Origin: Agrobacterium tumefaciens
GTDB taxonomy: Bacteria; Pseudomonadota; Alphaproteobacteria; Rhizobiales; Rhizobiaceae
Length of the DNA stretch: 64,000 nucleotides
Direction of reading: 5' to 3'
Assembly (NCBI RefSeq): GCF_017726655.1
Contig: NZ_CP072308.1
Span: 186,001-250,000, forward strand
Part shown: positions 1 to 8,538 of the stretch, one piece after another
How positions within the stretch are numbered: position 1 is the stretch's first letter
Layout: each line of letters starts with the position of its first letter
The notes under the pieces: model-generated
The model's database searches: none
Told to the model about the DNA's origin: nothing
The model's input: only the letters and a program-made list of their open reading frames with translations
Position numbers and translations under genes: made by a program

Positions 1-1
1 T

Positions 2-1276
2 GAAGCCGTGTTCTGGCGCGACGCCTATTTCAACGGCGGCCTTTGCATCGCGGTTGGCCTTCTTGTGGTGGGCATTGCCGCCTTCGTGGTTCGCAGCGTT
101 ACCCGGCCCATCGATCTCATTCGCCAGAGCATGCGGCGGATCGCGGATGGCGATGGCGACGCGGATATCCAGTTCGCCGACCGTCGTAATGAGATCGGCG
201 CGATTGCGAAGACGCTGCTGGTGTTGCGCGACAGCGTCAATGAGCGCAGCGCCTTGCAAGCGCGCGAGGCAGACCAGCAGCGGGCGCTGGAGGCAGAGCG
301 GCGCGGCAATGAAATGGTGCTGCGTTCCGTGTCCGACAGGCAGGCACATGCCATGGAGCAGCTCGGCAGCGCGCTCGAGGCGCTCGCCGATGGTGACCTG
401 ACCGTGTCGCTGACCGATATCGGAACGGATTACGAAAAGCTGCGGCTGGACTTCAACCGCGCCGTCGGCGCCCTGCATGGCGCGATCGAAGCGATTGCGA
501 GAACCGGCCACGTCGTCAATGACAGCGCGTCCGATATCAGCGGCGCGACCGGCAATCTTTCGCGCCGCACCGAGCAGCAGGCGGCAGCGCTGGAAGAGAC
601 GGCGGCAGCTCTCGACGAGATCACCGCCACAGTGCGTACCGCCTCCGACCGGGCAAACGAGGCCCGGCAGATGGTGCAGGATACCAAGTCCAGCGCCGGT
701 CGATCGGGCGAGATTGTGCGCAATGCCGTCGACGCGATGGGCCGTATCGAAGAGTCCTCGAAACGCATCGGGCAGATCATCTCGGTTATCGACGAAATTG
801 CCTTTCAGACAAACCTGCTTGCGCTGAATGCCGGCGTCGAAGCAGCACGGGCAGGCGAGGCGGGCCGGGGTTTTGCGGTCGTGGCACAGGAGGTGCGTGA
901 ACTTGCGCAACGCTCTGCCAACGCAGCCAAGGAAATCAAAACGCTTATCAACCGCTCGGCGGAAGAAGTGGGCGGCGGCGTTGCGCTGGTGCGCTCGACC
1001 GGTGATGCGCTGGAGGAAATTGTGGCTCTGGTGAACCGCGTGGAAGGCCACGTCAACTCCATCGCGACCGCAGCACGCGAACAGGCGACGGGGCTGCAGG
1101 AGATCAACACTTCCGTCAACCACATGGACCAGATGACCCAGCAGAACGCTGCCATGGTGGAAGAAACCACCGCGGCCAGCCAGACATTGGCAGAGGAAAG
1201 CCAGCAGTTGCGGGCGCTGCTCTCCCGTTTTGAACTGGGACATGGTGCGAGCCGGGAGACTGCCCGGGCGGCGTGA
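2..1276 (+). CDS. Methyl-accepting chemotaxis protein, 3' part (5' end outside window)
   Basis: Membrane chemoreceptor that signals to the CheA/CheW complex. The reading frame is open to the left edge, so the GTG at position 8 is internal and the sensor domain is missing. Visible in order: a hydrophobic membrane segment (about residues 10-30), a HAMP domain starting near [13 protein letters not shown], a second HAMP-like stretch ([12 protein letters not shown]), and the long coiled-coil signalling domain. The signalling hairpin tip reads [20 protein letters not shown] followed by [18 protein letters not shown], the hallmark of the family. There is no C-terminal CheR-tethering pentapeptide; the protein ends [10 protein letters not shown] terminator-like hairpin follows at 1303-1328. 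The ligand cannot be inferred. Confidence 0.95.
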   Translation, partial: EAVFWRDAYFNGGLCIAVGLLVVGIAAFVVRSVTRPIDLIRQSMRRIADGDGDADIQFADRRNEIGAIAKTLLVLRDSVNERSALQAREADQQRALEAERRGNEMVLRSVSDRQAHAMEQLGSALEALADGDLTVSLTDIGTDYEKLRLDFNRAVGALHGAIEAIARTGHVVNDSASDISGATGNLSRRTEQQAAALEETAAALDEITATVRTASDRANEARQMVQDTKSSAGRSGEIVRNAVDAMGRIEESSKRIGQIISVIDEIAFQTNLLALNAGVEAARAGEAGRGFAVVAQEVRELAQRSANAAKEIKTLINRSAEEVGGGVALVRSTGDALEEIVALVNRVEGHVNSIATAAREQATGLQEINTSVNHMDQMTQQNAAMVEETTAASQTLAEESQQLRALLSRFELGHGASRETARAA

Positions 1277-1302
1277 ATTCAGGTGGTTCGAGTGACGTTG
1301 GA

Positions 1303-1328
1303 GGGCGCGGCCTGGCTGCGCCCTTTTT
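1303..1328 (+). terminator. Rho-independent terminator after the chemoreceptor gene
   Basis: Nine-pair stem GGGCGCGGC/GCTGCGCCC with one G-U pair and a three-base loop, followed by five T residues, 27 bases after the stop codon. Confidence 0.75.
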
Positions 1329-1682
1329 CGTTCAGGCTTGATATTAGACCTCTTTCCGGCATTCTCGCACGGCATTTCGCGCATTCCAGCGGCCTCTGTT
1401 TCGCCGAGTTTTTTCCGCCCGTCATGTCGGCCTTTAGCCGGTATGTGGCCATCCCCCGTCCTGGCTGAAAGCATTCTTGTCGGCGCGCAGACGCGAGTCG
1501 GATGGATTCCGGCGCAAGGCCGGAATGACGGACGTTATCTGGTTGTGCTTTTTCGCTTTCCGGATACCTGAGAACTGCCCGGTTCGTTATTTCCCGGCAC
1601 CAATAAGGTTTCGTTTACCTCATTTCTTTAAAATTTATCCTGTATTGCCGCGATTGCGGCCGCTGAAGGTACAGGTTCTCGT
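1329..1682. other. Intergenic stretch containing a partial mosaic repeat
   Basis: No convincing gene. Positions 1466-1534 carry a degenerate copy of the repeat seen at 34272, 50217 and 56191: a GCGCAGACGCGAGTCGG core, then GGATTCCGGC...GCCGGAATGACGG, a self-complementary end. The rest is AT-richer and probably holds the promoter of the downstream lipoprotein gene; I cannot assign its -35/-10. Confidence 0.6.
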
Positions 1683-2966
1683 ATGGCGTATGTTTCCCTT
1701 CCGCGTCGTCTTGTGACGTTGCTGATGATTTCCACGGTCATGGTGTCATGCTCGGCGGAGGGTCTCGTACCCCCGGCTGAGGTTGATGGCACGACCCGTG
1801 TCAGCGCCATCAGGTCCTCGCGGCAACAGGGCTACAGTGCGCCCGCCGGTGCCGTCCACCAGGCCGCGCGCGTCCAACAACCAGACGACTACGCCGGCGC
1901 GGTTTCCCAACCAATGCCCGAGGCCTATGCATCGCAGGATCCGCTGTTGCAATCGCCGCAGGGTGCGCAGGGTTATTCCACACTCGAATCGCAGCATCAG
2001 GCGCGCATGGCGGCCAGCGGCCATTCCGTCATGGCACCGCAGGCCATTCAGAACCAGCCCGATACACAGCAGCAATTGGCCAGCAACCAGATCGCCGAAG
2101 GCGAGGGCGGCGTGAACATGGATTCCATGCTGGGTGTCGAACCGGTGCGCGGCCTTGCCGAGGAACAGGATGCGGATATTGCCGAAGGCGCGTCCGCTCA
2201 GCCGGTTGTAGATGGGATCGGCACGGACAATCCGGTGGCGATTTCACCTGCCCGTCGGCAGCCGGCAGCGAGCCAGTCTCGCCTCATTCCGCCGCCACCG
2301 CCAGGGTCCTCCGGCCGGCGGCAGCCGGTCGAGGAAGTTGCCATGCTCATGCCCAACGATCCGATGGCGCGCGGCGGACCGCAAAGCAGCCGCATCATGC
2401 CGCCCGGTGTCATGCCATCCTCCGAGGTTGCCTGCCGCGCCGAGTTGCGTCGCCTCGGTGTCGCCTTCCGTGACGTTGCCCGCATTGCTGATGGCCCGAC
2501 CTGCGGCATCGATTATCCGATTGAGCTCAGTGGCCTTGCGAGCGGCGTCGCCATCCGCCCGGCTGTGAAACTCAATTGTCAGGTGACGCTTGCCTTCGCC
2601 AAATGGGTCAAGTTCGAACTCGTGCCATCCTCGCGCTTCCGTTATCTGTCCGGTGTCGGCCGCATCACGCCGATGGGTGGATATTCGTGCCGCAAGATGA
2701 ACTCGCGCTCCAGCAATCCGTGGTCTGAACATGCGCGCGGCAACGCCATCGACATCGGCACCATCACGCTGAAGAACGGCAAGGAAATCGATGTGCGCAC
2801 CAAGAGTTTTTTCGCTTTTCGCGAAAAGGCTCTGCTGAAGGCGGTCCGCTCGGACAGCTGCAAGTATTTCTCGACCGTCCTCGGCCCCGGCAGCGACCCG
2901 AACCACTGGAACCACTTTCACTTCGACCTGCGCACGCGAAAGTCCGGTTACAGACATTGTGACTGA
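1683..2966 (+). CDS. Extensin-like C-terminal domain lipoprotein
   Basis: Predicted exported protein of 427 aa. The N-terminus has a basic and hydrophobic signal sequence ending at a cysteine (STVMVSC, about residue 23), consistent with a lipoprotein, although the lipobox is not canonical. Residues about 30-240 are a Gln/Pro/Ala-rich, low-complexity spacer. The last 180 residues match the extensin-like C domain common in rhizobia: four or more conserved Cys (CRAELR, CGIDYP, CQVT, YSCR), the SEHARGNAIDIG motif, and a closing HWNHFHFDL. The HARGNAIDIG and HFHFD residues resemble the metal-binding pattern of D,D-carboxypeptidase-like peptidoglycan enzymes, so a cell-wall role is inferred. It stands alone, upstream of the polyol regulator. 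Confidence 0.85.
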   Translation: MAYVSLPRRLVTLLMISTVMVSCSAEGLVPPAEVDGTTRVSAIRSSRQQGYSAPAGAVHQAARVQQPDDYAGAVSQPMPEAYASQDPLLQSPQGAQGYSTLESQHQARMAASGHSVMAPQAIQNQPDTQQQLASNQIAEGEGGVNMDSMLGVEPVRGLAEEQDADIAEGASAQPVVDGIGTDNPVAISPARRQPAASQSRLIPPPPPGSSGRRQPVEEVAMLMPNDPMARGGPQSSRIMPPGVMPSSEVACRAELRRLGVAFRDVARIADGPTCGIDYPIELSGLASGVAIRPAVKLNCQVTLAFAKWVKFELVPSSRFRYLSGVGRITPMGGYSCRKMNSRSSNPWSEHARGNAIDIGTITLKNGKEIDVRTKSFFAFREKALLKAVRSDSCKYFSTVLGPGSDPNHWNHFHFDLRTRKSGYRHCD

Positions 2967-3048
2967 GGCGTAACCACGCTGCCCGTTTGACAGCCGCCGC
3001 AAAAAAATGCCAGCAAATGCGCAGAGGCAATTCACGAAGGGCAGCGGC

Positions 3049-4002
3049 ATGGCCAGACGAAACGAAGCACAGGGACGGCTGGATGATGCGGCCCGCGCCG
3101 GCTGGCTTTATTACGTTGCCGGACGCACCCAGGACGAAATTGCTGCTGCCATGGGCATTTCACGCCAGTCCGCACAGCGGCTGGTGTCGCTGGCCGTTGC
3201 CGAGCGGCTGATCAAGGTCCGGCTCGACCACCCCATCGCCGCCTGTCTTGAAAAAGCAGAGCGCCTCAAGGACAGATTCGGCCTCAAATATATCGAGGTG
3301 GTGCCGAGCGACCCGGCCGGCGTGTCTTCCACCGTCGGAATTGCCGAGGCGGGGGCGGCGGAAATCGAACGCTGGCTGAAGAATGCCGATCCCATCGTGC
3401 TCGCCATCGGCACCGGCCGTACATTGAAGGCCGCCGTCGATCAGCTGCCGCCGATGGAATGTCCCCAACATCGCATCGTGTCGCTGACCGGCAATATCGG
3501 GCCGGATGGATCGGCCGCTTATTACAACGTCATCTTCAGTATGGCGGATGCCATCAAGGCCCGGCATTTTCCGATGCCGTTGCCGGTGCTCTGCTCGTCG
3601 GCCGAAGAGCGGGAGCTTTTGCACGACCAGTCCATGGTCCGCTCCACGCTGGCGCTTGGCGCGGCCGCCAATGTCACCTTCGTCGGTGTCGGCGAACTCG
3701 GCGAAAACGCGCCCCTTTGCGTTGATGGTTTCCTTGGTGTCGACGAGATGAGGGCCCTGATGGCGGGAGGCGCCGTGGGTGAAATCTGCGGCTGGATGTA
3801 TGACGCCGATGGTCACATTTTCGAGCACCCCGTCAACGAGCGTGTCGCCTCTGTTCCCATTCCTTCACGAGACACCTGCACCGTCATCGGCATGGCGCAG
3901 GGAGCCCGCAAGCACGCTTCGATTTTGGCGGCGCTGAGGGGCGGTTTGTTGAACGGCCTCATCACCGACGAAGCGACAGGCGAATATTTGCTCACACATT
4001 GA
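3049..4002 (+). CDS. smoC: SorC/DeoR-family sugar-binding transcriptional regulator of the polyol operon
   Basis: Transcription factor of 317 aa. An N-terminal helix-turn-helix (AGRTQDEIAAAMGISRQSAQ, about residues 24-43) precedes a sugar-phosphate-isomerase-like effector domain with VLAIGTGRTLKAAV and VGVGELG glycine motifs, as in SorC/DeoR sugar-binding regulators. The start at 3049 is preferred over 3007 because GAAGGG lies seven to eight bases upstream of it and 3007 has no ribosome-binding site. It sits 143 bases upstream of smoE on the same strand. By position it matches the rhizobial smoC regulator; a polyol or its phosphorylated product would be the inducer (inference). Confidence 0.85.
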   Translation: MARRNEAQGRLDDAARAGWLYYVAGRTQDEIAAAMGISRQSAQRLVSLAVAERLIKVRLDHPIAACLEKAERLKDRFGLKYIEVVPSDPAGVSSTVGIAEAGAAEIERWLKNADPIVLAIGTGRTLKAAVDQLPPMECPQHRIVSLTGNIGPDGSAAYYNVIFSMADAIKARHFPMPLPVLCSSAEERELLHDQSMVRSTLALGAAANVTFVGVGELGENAPLCVDGFLGVDEMRALMAGGAVGEICGWMYDADGHIFEHPVNERVASVPIPSRDTCTVIGMAQGARKHASILAALRGGLLNGLITDEATGEYLLTH

Positions 4003-4068
4003 GCAAAAATTAGATAAATAAAATCAATGGTTTGGTTTTTCATGTGCGTCGCAGCACAGGATGTTGCT

Positions 4069-4095
4069 TGACTTTTCTCACGCCAAAGTGAGTAA
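4069..4095 (+). promoter_or_regulatory. Possible promoter/operator of smoE
   Basis: TTGACT at about 4068-4073 resembles a -35 box. It overlaps an inverted repeat CTCAC-N6-GTGAG (4077-4081 and 4088-4092) followed by TAAATG, a possible -10. A palindrome within a promoter upstream of a SorC-regulated operon is a reasonable operator candidate. No footprint or conservation data are available. Confidence 0.4.
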
Positions 4096-4145
4096 ATGCC
4101 CCAGAGCAAAGCGAATGCTCATCATTTTTCTTCTGGGAGGAAGAT

Positions 4146-5459
4146 ATGACATTGAAGACCATTTTGCTGGGCGCATGCTCGGCACTCGCCTTTTCGACCC
4201 TTGCTTCCGCCGAAACGCTGACCATCGCGACCGTGAACAACGGCGACATGATCCGCATGCAGGGTCTGACCTCCGACTTCACCGCCAAGAACCCTGACAT
4301 CAAGGTCGAATGGGTCACGCTCGAGGAGAACGTTCTCCGCGAGCGCGTGACGACCGATATCGCCACCAATGGCGGTCAATACGACATCATGACCATCGGT
4401 AACTACGAAGTTCCGATCTGGGCCAAGCAGGGCTGGTTGCTGCCGCTCGAAAAGCTCGGCGACAAATATGACGTCGACGACATTCTGCCGGCGATCCGTG
4501 GCGGCCTTTCCGCCGACGGCAAGCTTTACGCAGCGCCATTCTATGGCGAATCCGCCATGATCATGTATCGCAAGGACTTGTTTGAAAAAGCCGGTCTGAA
4601 GATGCCCGATAACCCGACCTGGGAATTCATCGGCGATGCGGCCCGCAAGATCACGGATCGCAAGGCCGACATCAACGGCATCTGCCTGCGCGGCAAGGCC
4701 GGCTGGGGCGAAAACATGGCCTTCATCAGCGCACTCAACAATTCCTTTGGCGGCCGCTGGTTCGATGAAAACTGGAAGCCGCAGTTCGATCAGCCGGAAT
4801 GGAAGAGCTCGCTGCAGTTCTACGTCGACCTGATGAAGGATGCCGGCCCGTCCGGTGCCTCCTCGAACGGCTTCAACGAGAACCTGACGCTGTTCCAGCA
4901 GGGCAAGTGCGGCATGTGGATCGATGCCACGGTGGCAGCCTCCTTCGTGTCCAACCCGAAGGATTCCACCGTTGCCGACAAGGTCGGTTATGCGTTGTTC
5001 CCGACGCATGGCGAGTTGAAGAACCATGGCAACTGGCTGTGGTCCTGGAACCTGGCGATCCCGAAAAGCTCGCAGAAGGCGGAAGCCGCTGAAAAGTTCA
5101 TCTCCTGGGCAACCAGCAAGGATTACACCGCACTCGTCGCTTCCAAGGAAGGCTGGGCAAACGTGCCTCCGGGCACCCGCACCTCGCTTTACAAGAATGC
5201 CGACTATGAAAAGGCGGCCGCCTTCGCCAAGCCGACGCTTGCCGCCATGGATGCCGCCGACATCACAAAACCGACTGTAAAGCCCGTGCCTTACACCGGT
5301 GGTCAGTTCGTGGCGATCCCTGAGTTCCAGGCGCTCGGCACCACGGTCGGTCAGCTGTTCTCGGCGGTCGTTGCCGGTCAGTCCAGCGTCGATGATGCGC
5401 TCGCCAGCGCCCAGTCGACTGCAACGCGCGAAATGACCCGCGCCGGTTACATCAAGTAA
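4146..5459 (+). CDS. smoE: Sorbitol/mannitol ABC transporter, periplasmic binding protein
   Basis: Extracellular solute-binding protein of 437 aa (family 1, MalE-like). The signal peptide MTLKTILLGACSALAFSTLA is probably cleaved after SAE/SA near residue 22. The mature part has the typical two-lobe pattern, with YGESAMIMYRKDLFEKAGL and the W-rich hinge NHGNWLWSWNLAIPKSS. A strong ribosome-binding site GGAGGAAG sits just before the ATG. It is first in a run of same-strand genes with two permeases, an ATPase and mannitol dehydrogenase, the arrangement of the Rhodobacter/Sinorhizobium smo system, which supports a polyol substrate. A strong hairpin lies directly downstream. Confidence 0.92.
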   Translation: MTLKTILLGACSALAFSTLASAETLTIATVNNGDMIRMQGLTSDFTAKNPDIKVEWVTLEENVLRERVTTDIATNGGQYDIMTIGNYEVPIWAKQGWLLPLEKLGDKYDVDDILPAIRGGLSADGKLYAAPFYGESAMIMYRKDLFEKAGLKMPDNPTWEFIGDAARKITDRKADINGICLRGKAGWGENMAFISALNNSFGGRWFDENWKPQFDQPEWKSSLQFYVDLMKDAGPSGASSNGFNENLTLFQQGKCGMWIDATVAASFVSNPKDSTVADKVGYALFPTHGELKNHGNWLWSWNLAIPKSSQKAEAAEKFISWATSKDYTALVASKEGWANVPPGTRTSLYKNADYEKAAAFAKPTLAAMDAADITKPTVKPVPYTGGQFVAIPEFQALGTTVGQLFSAVVAGQSSVDDALASAQSTATREMTRAGYIK

Positions 5460-5470
5460 TCCTCCCGACG

Positions 5471-5503
5471 TTCGCTGCCCGGTACGAGGCCGGGCAGCGA
5501 ACA
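5471..5503 (+). promoter_or_regulatory. Strong intercistronic hairpin between smoE and smoF
   Basis: A perfect 13-pair stem, GTTCGCTGCCCGG against CCGGGCAGCGAAC, with a seven-base loop, starts 12 bases after the smoE stop. It is not followed by a T run, so it looks like an mRNA-stabilising or processing structure that keeps binding-protein mRNA in excess, not a terminator. Confidence 0.7.
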
Positions 5504-5700
5504 CCCCGGCAAGTCCGGCGGCCGGCCTGGTCCGGCGTTTTCAATAAGAACAATGTGGTCTGGCAATCGCTGCGCAACATCCGCTGAAACAGGGTGTTGC
5601 GCCCTTTTCCGACCCTTTCCCACCCTTGGGCGCTGCCCCTGGCCGCCTTTTGGCAGCGCGAACAATGCCCGGCCCTTTGGCCACTGATGGAGGGATGCAT
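5504..5700 (+). other. Non-coding spacer between smoE and smoF
   Basis: About 200 bases without a plausible gene. The only clear signal is the ribosome-binding site GGAGGG at 5689-5694 preceding smoF. The frame open from 5626 lacks a ribosome-binding site at its first ATG and is taken as spurious extension. Confidence 0.5.
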
Positions 5701-6573
5701 ATGGCGACGCGAAACACGAGCGGGCTGGCCCGGCTGATGATGGCGCCTTCGGTGCTGCTGCTTCTGGTCTGGATGATCGTGCCCCTGGCGATGACCCTGT
5801 GGTTCTCGTTTCAGAATTACAATCTTCTGAACCCGGCCAATGTCAGCTTTGCGGGCCTGTTCAATTACCAGTATTTCTACACCGATCCGGCCTTCTTCCA
5901 GTCCATCTGGAATACGCTTCTGATCGTCGGCGGCGTGCTTCTGATCACCGTCATCGGCGGTATTGCGATTGCGCTGCTGCTCGACAATGACATCTTCGGC
6001 CAGGGCATCGTGCGCATCATGATCATCTCGCCGTTTTTCGTCATGCCGCCGGTCGCAGCACTGGTGTGGAAGAACATGATCATGCATCCCGGTTACGGCG
6101 TGCTCGCCGATCTTTCGCGATTCTTCGGTTTTCAGCCGGTCGACTGGTTCGCGCAGTACCCGCTGTTTTCGATCATCATTATCGTCGCCTGGCAATGGCT
6201 GCCCTTTGCGACGCTGATCCTGCTCACCGCGTTGCAATCGCTCGATGGCGAGCAGAAGGAAGCCGCCGAGATGGATGGCGCCAACTTCGTCAACCGCTTC
6301 ATCTATTTGACGCTGCCGCATCTTTCCCGCGCCATCACCGTCGTCATTCTGATCCAGACGATCTTCCTGCTCGGCGTCTACGCGGAAATCCTCGTCACCA
6401 CCAATGGCGGCCCGGGTTATGCGTCCACCAACCTCGCCTTCCTCATCTATCGCACCGCGCTTCTGGGTTATGACGTCGGCGGCGCTTCGGCCGGCGGTAT
6501 CATCGCCGTCATCCTCGCCAATATCGTCGCCATCTTCCTGATGCGCGCGGTCGGCAAGAACCTCGACCGTTAA
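5701..6573 (+). CDS. smoF: Sorbitol/mannitol ABC transporter permease, MalF-like
   Basis: Inner-membrane permease of 290 aa. It has six hydrophobic segments, starting with LMMAPSVLLLLVWMIVPLAM, and the binding-protein-dependent permease EAA loop EAAEMDGANFVNRFIYLTLP (about residues 205-224) that contacts the ATPase. The start at 5701 has GGAGGG six bases upstream; an ATG at 5695 in the same frame lies directly against it and is less likely. It pairs with smoG, whose start is 11 bases downstream of its stop. Substrate assignment rests on the neighbouring mannitol dehydrogenase. Confidence 0.92.
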   Translation: MATRNTSGLARLMMAPSVLLLLVWMIVPLAMTLWFSFQNYNLLNPANVSFAGLFNYQYFYTDPAFFQSIWNTLLIVGGVLLITVIGGIAIALLLDNDIFGQGIVRIMIISPFFVMPPVAALVWKNMIMHPGYGVLADLSRFFGFQPVDWFAQYPLFSIIIIVAWQWLPFATLILLTALQSLDGEQKEAAEMDGANFVNRFIYLTLPHLSRAITVVILIQTIFLLGVYAEILVTTNGGPGYASTNLAFLIYRTALLGYDVGGASAGGIIAVILANIVAIFLMRAVGKNLDR

Positions 6574-6584
6574 GGAGACCGATC

Positions 6585-7409
6585 ATGGCACGCAAGACAA
6601 CCACTCGCGCAAAGATCGGCTTCTCCATCGCTGCATGGATCGTCGCGCTCCTGCTGTTCTTCCCGATCCTTTACGCCTTCCTCACCTCCATCAAGACCGA
6701 GCCGGAGGCGATCGCCGGCTTCAGCCTCATTCCCTCGGGCACGCTTGAGAATTACGTGACGGTCCAGACCCAGCGCGATTACTTCAAGCCCTTCATGAAC
6801 TCGGTCGTGCTGTCGCTCGGCTCGACAATCATCGCGCTGATCATCGCCATTCCCGCCGCCTGGGCCATGGCCTTTTCGCCGACCAAGCGCACCAAGGACA
6901 TCCTGATGTGGATGCTCTCCACCAAGATGATGCCGGCGGTCGCCGTGCTGGTGCCGATCTATCTGATCTTCCGCAATGCCGGCCTGCTCGATACCCGCAT
7001 CGGGCTCACCATCATGCTCACCTTCATCAACCTGCCGATCGTCATCTGGATGCTCTACACCTATTTCCGGGAAATCCCGGGCGAGATCCTGGAAGCCGCG
7101 CGCATGGATGGCGCATCGCTGTGGAACGAGATCGTACATGTGCTGACGCCAATGGCGGTTCCGGGCATTGCCTCGACGCTGCTCCTCAACGTCATCCTCG
7201 CCTGGAATGAATCCTTCTGGACCATCCGGCTGACGACCACCAATGCAGCGCCGCTGACGGCCTTCATTGCCTCCTTCTCCTCGCCGCAGGGGCTGTTCTG
7301 GGCAAAACTCTCGGCCGCCTCGATGATGGCGATCGCCCCCATTCTCGTCATTGGCTGGTTCTCGCAGAAGCAACTCGTGCGCGGCCTGACCTTCGGCGCC
7401 GTGAAATAA
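6585..7409 (+). CDS. smoG: Sorbitol/mannitol ABC transporter permease, MalG-like
   Basis: Second inner-membrane permease, 274 aa, of the carbohydrate-uptake type. Six hydrophobic segments are visible, starting at IGFSIAAWIVALLLFFPILY. The EAA loop reads EAARMDGASLWNEIVHVLTP near residues 172-191. The C-terminus QKQLVRGLTFGAVK matches the usual end of MalG-type permeases. The preceding AAGGAGACC is a good ribosome-binding site. It lies 12 bases before smoK, so smoF-G-K are almost certainly cotranscribed. Confidence 0.92.
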   Translation: MARKTTTRAKIGFSIAAWIVALLLFFPILYAFLTSIKTEPEAIAGFSLIPSGTLENYVTVQTQRDYFKPFMNSVVLSLGSTIIALIIAIPAAWAMAFSPTKRTKDILMWMLSTKMMPAVAVLVPIYLIFRNAGLLDTRIGLTIMLTFINLPIVIWMLYTYFREIPGEILEAARMDGASLWNEIVHVLTPMAVPGIASTLLLNVILAWNESFWTIRLTTTNAAPLTAFIASFSSPQGLFWAKLSAASMMAIAPILVIGWFSQKQLVRGLTFGAVK

Positions 7410-7421
7410 GGAACGACAAAC

Positions 7422-8420
7422 ATGGGCAGCATTTCCCTTCAGAACGTGTCCAAGGTCTTCGGTGAGGCAAAAGTCATCCCGTCGATCGATCTCGATATCC
7501 ACGATGGCGAATTCGTCGTCTTTGTCGGCCCGTCGGGTTGCGGCAAGTCCACGCTTCTGCGCCTGATCGCCGGGCTCGAAGATGTCTCCGGCGGCAAGAT
7601 CGTCATCGACGGCAAGGATGTGACCGAGCGCGCGCCCGCCGAGCGCGGTCTTGCCATGGTGTTCCAGTCCTATGCGCTTTATCCGCATATGAGTGTGAGA
7701 AACAACATCGCCTTTCCGCTGAAGATGGCCAAGCTCGACAAGGCTGTCATTGACAAGAAGGTGGAGGATGCGGCCCGCGTGTTGAACCTCACCGATTATC
7801 TCGAGCGCCGGCCTTCGCAGCTCTCGGGTGGCCAGCGCCAGCGCGTGGCGATTGGCCGCGCCATTGTGCGTGAACCCTCTGCCTTCCTGTTCGATGAGCC
7901 GCTTTCCAACCTCGATGCGGCGCTGCGCGGCACCATGCGGCTGGAAATCTCCGAGCTGCACAACACGCTGAAGACGACGATGATCTACGTCACCCACGAC
8001 CAGGTGGAGGCCATGACCATGGCCGACAAGATCGTCGTCCTGAACCGTGGCAACATCGAGCAGGTCGGCTCCCCGATGGAGCTTTACCGTTCGCCTGCCA
8101 ACCTCTTCGTCGCTGGCTTCATCGGCTCGCCGCGTATGAATCTCATCACCGGAGACTACGCCCGCGGCAAAGGCGCCACCACCGCCGGGGTGCGGCCGGA
8201 ACATCTGCTCCTGTCCAAGGAAAGCGGGCTGTGGCAGGGCAAGGTCACGGTCGCCGAACATCTCGGCTCCGACACTTTTCTGCATATCGATGTCCCAGGC
8301 ATCGGCCCGATTACCGCCCGCGCGGACGGCGAATTTGCCTGCAAGCACGGCGACACTGTCTTCATCACGCCCGACGATACCAAAATCCACAGATTCGATG
8401 ACAAGGGCAAAGCGATCTAG
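7422..8420 (+). CDS. smoK: Sorbitol/mannitol ABC transporter ATP-binding protein
   Basis: ATPase of 332 aa energising SmoF/SmoG. Walker A is GPSGCGKST (about residues 37-45), followed by the Q-loop [14 protein letters not shown], the ABC signature LSGGQRQR, Walker [12 protein letters not shown] and the H-loop VTHDQ. A C-terminal TOBE-type domain from about residue 240 ([10 protein letters not shown]) marks it as a MalK/UgpC-type subunit that may be subject to regulation. All catalytic motifs are intact. It is followed by a 118-base gap and then mtlK. Confidence 0.95.
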   Translation: MGSISLQNVSKVFGEAKVIPSIDLDIHDGEFVVFVGPSGCGKSTLLRLIAGLEDVSGGKIVIDGKDVTERAPAERGLAMVFQSYALYPHMSVRNNIAFPLKMAKLDKAVIDKKVEDAARVLNLTDYLERRPSQLSGGQRQRVAIGRAIVREPSAFLFDEPLSNLDAALRGTMRLEISELHNTLKTTMIYVTHDQVEAMTMADKIVVLNRGNIEQVGSPMELYRSPANLFVAGFIGSPRMNLITGDYARGKGATTAGVRPEHLLLSKESGLWQGKVTVAEHLGSDTFLHIDVPGIGPITARADGEFACKHGDTVFITPDDTKIHRFDDKGKAI

Positions 8421-8538
8421 GCGGGGCTGGCCCTAACGACGGAGCGGCTCGCCATTCGGTGGCGGCCGTTTGCAGACAGTCCGAATGCCCGCGACAGGGC
8501 GATTGGCAAGACCACCGTTTCCCTTCGAGGATCATGAC

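Noticed and set aside
3160..3828. Minus-strand frame of 222 codons opposite the SorC-type regulator
   Set aside because: Shadow of smoC, no motif.
4122..5504. Minus-strand frame of 460 codons opposite smoE
   Set aside because: Shadow; smoE has signal peptide, ribosome-binding site and family match on the plus strand.
6570..8390. Open frame of 606 codons on the minus strand across smoG/smoK
   Set aside because: Shadow of well-supported plus-strand transporter genes; the translation is His/Asp/Gly/Arg-rich without any known motif, as expected for the reverse complement of GC-rich coding DNA.
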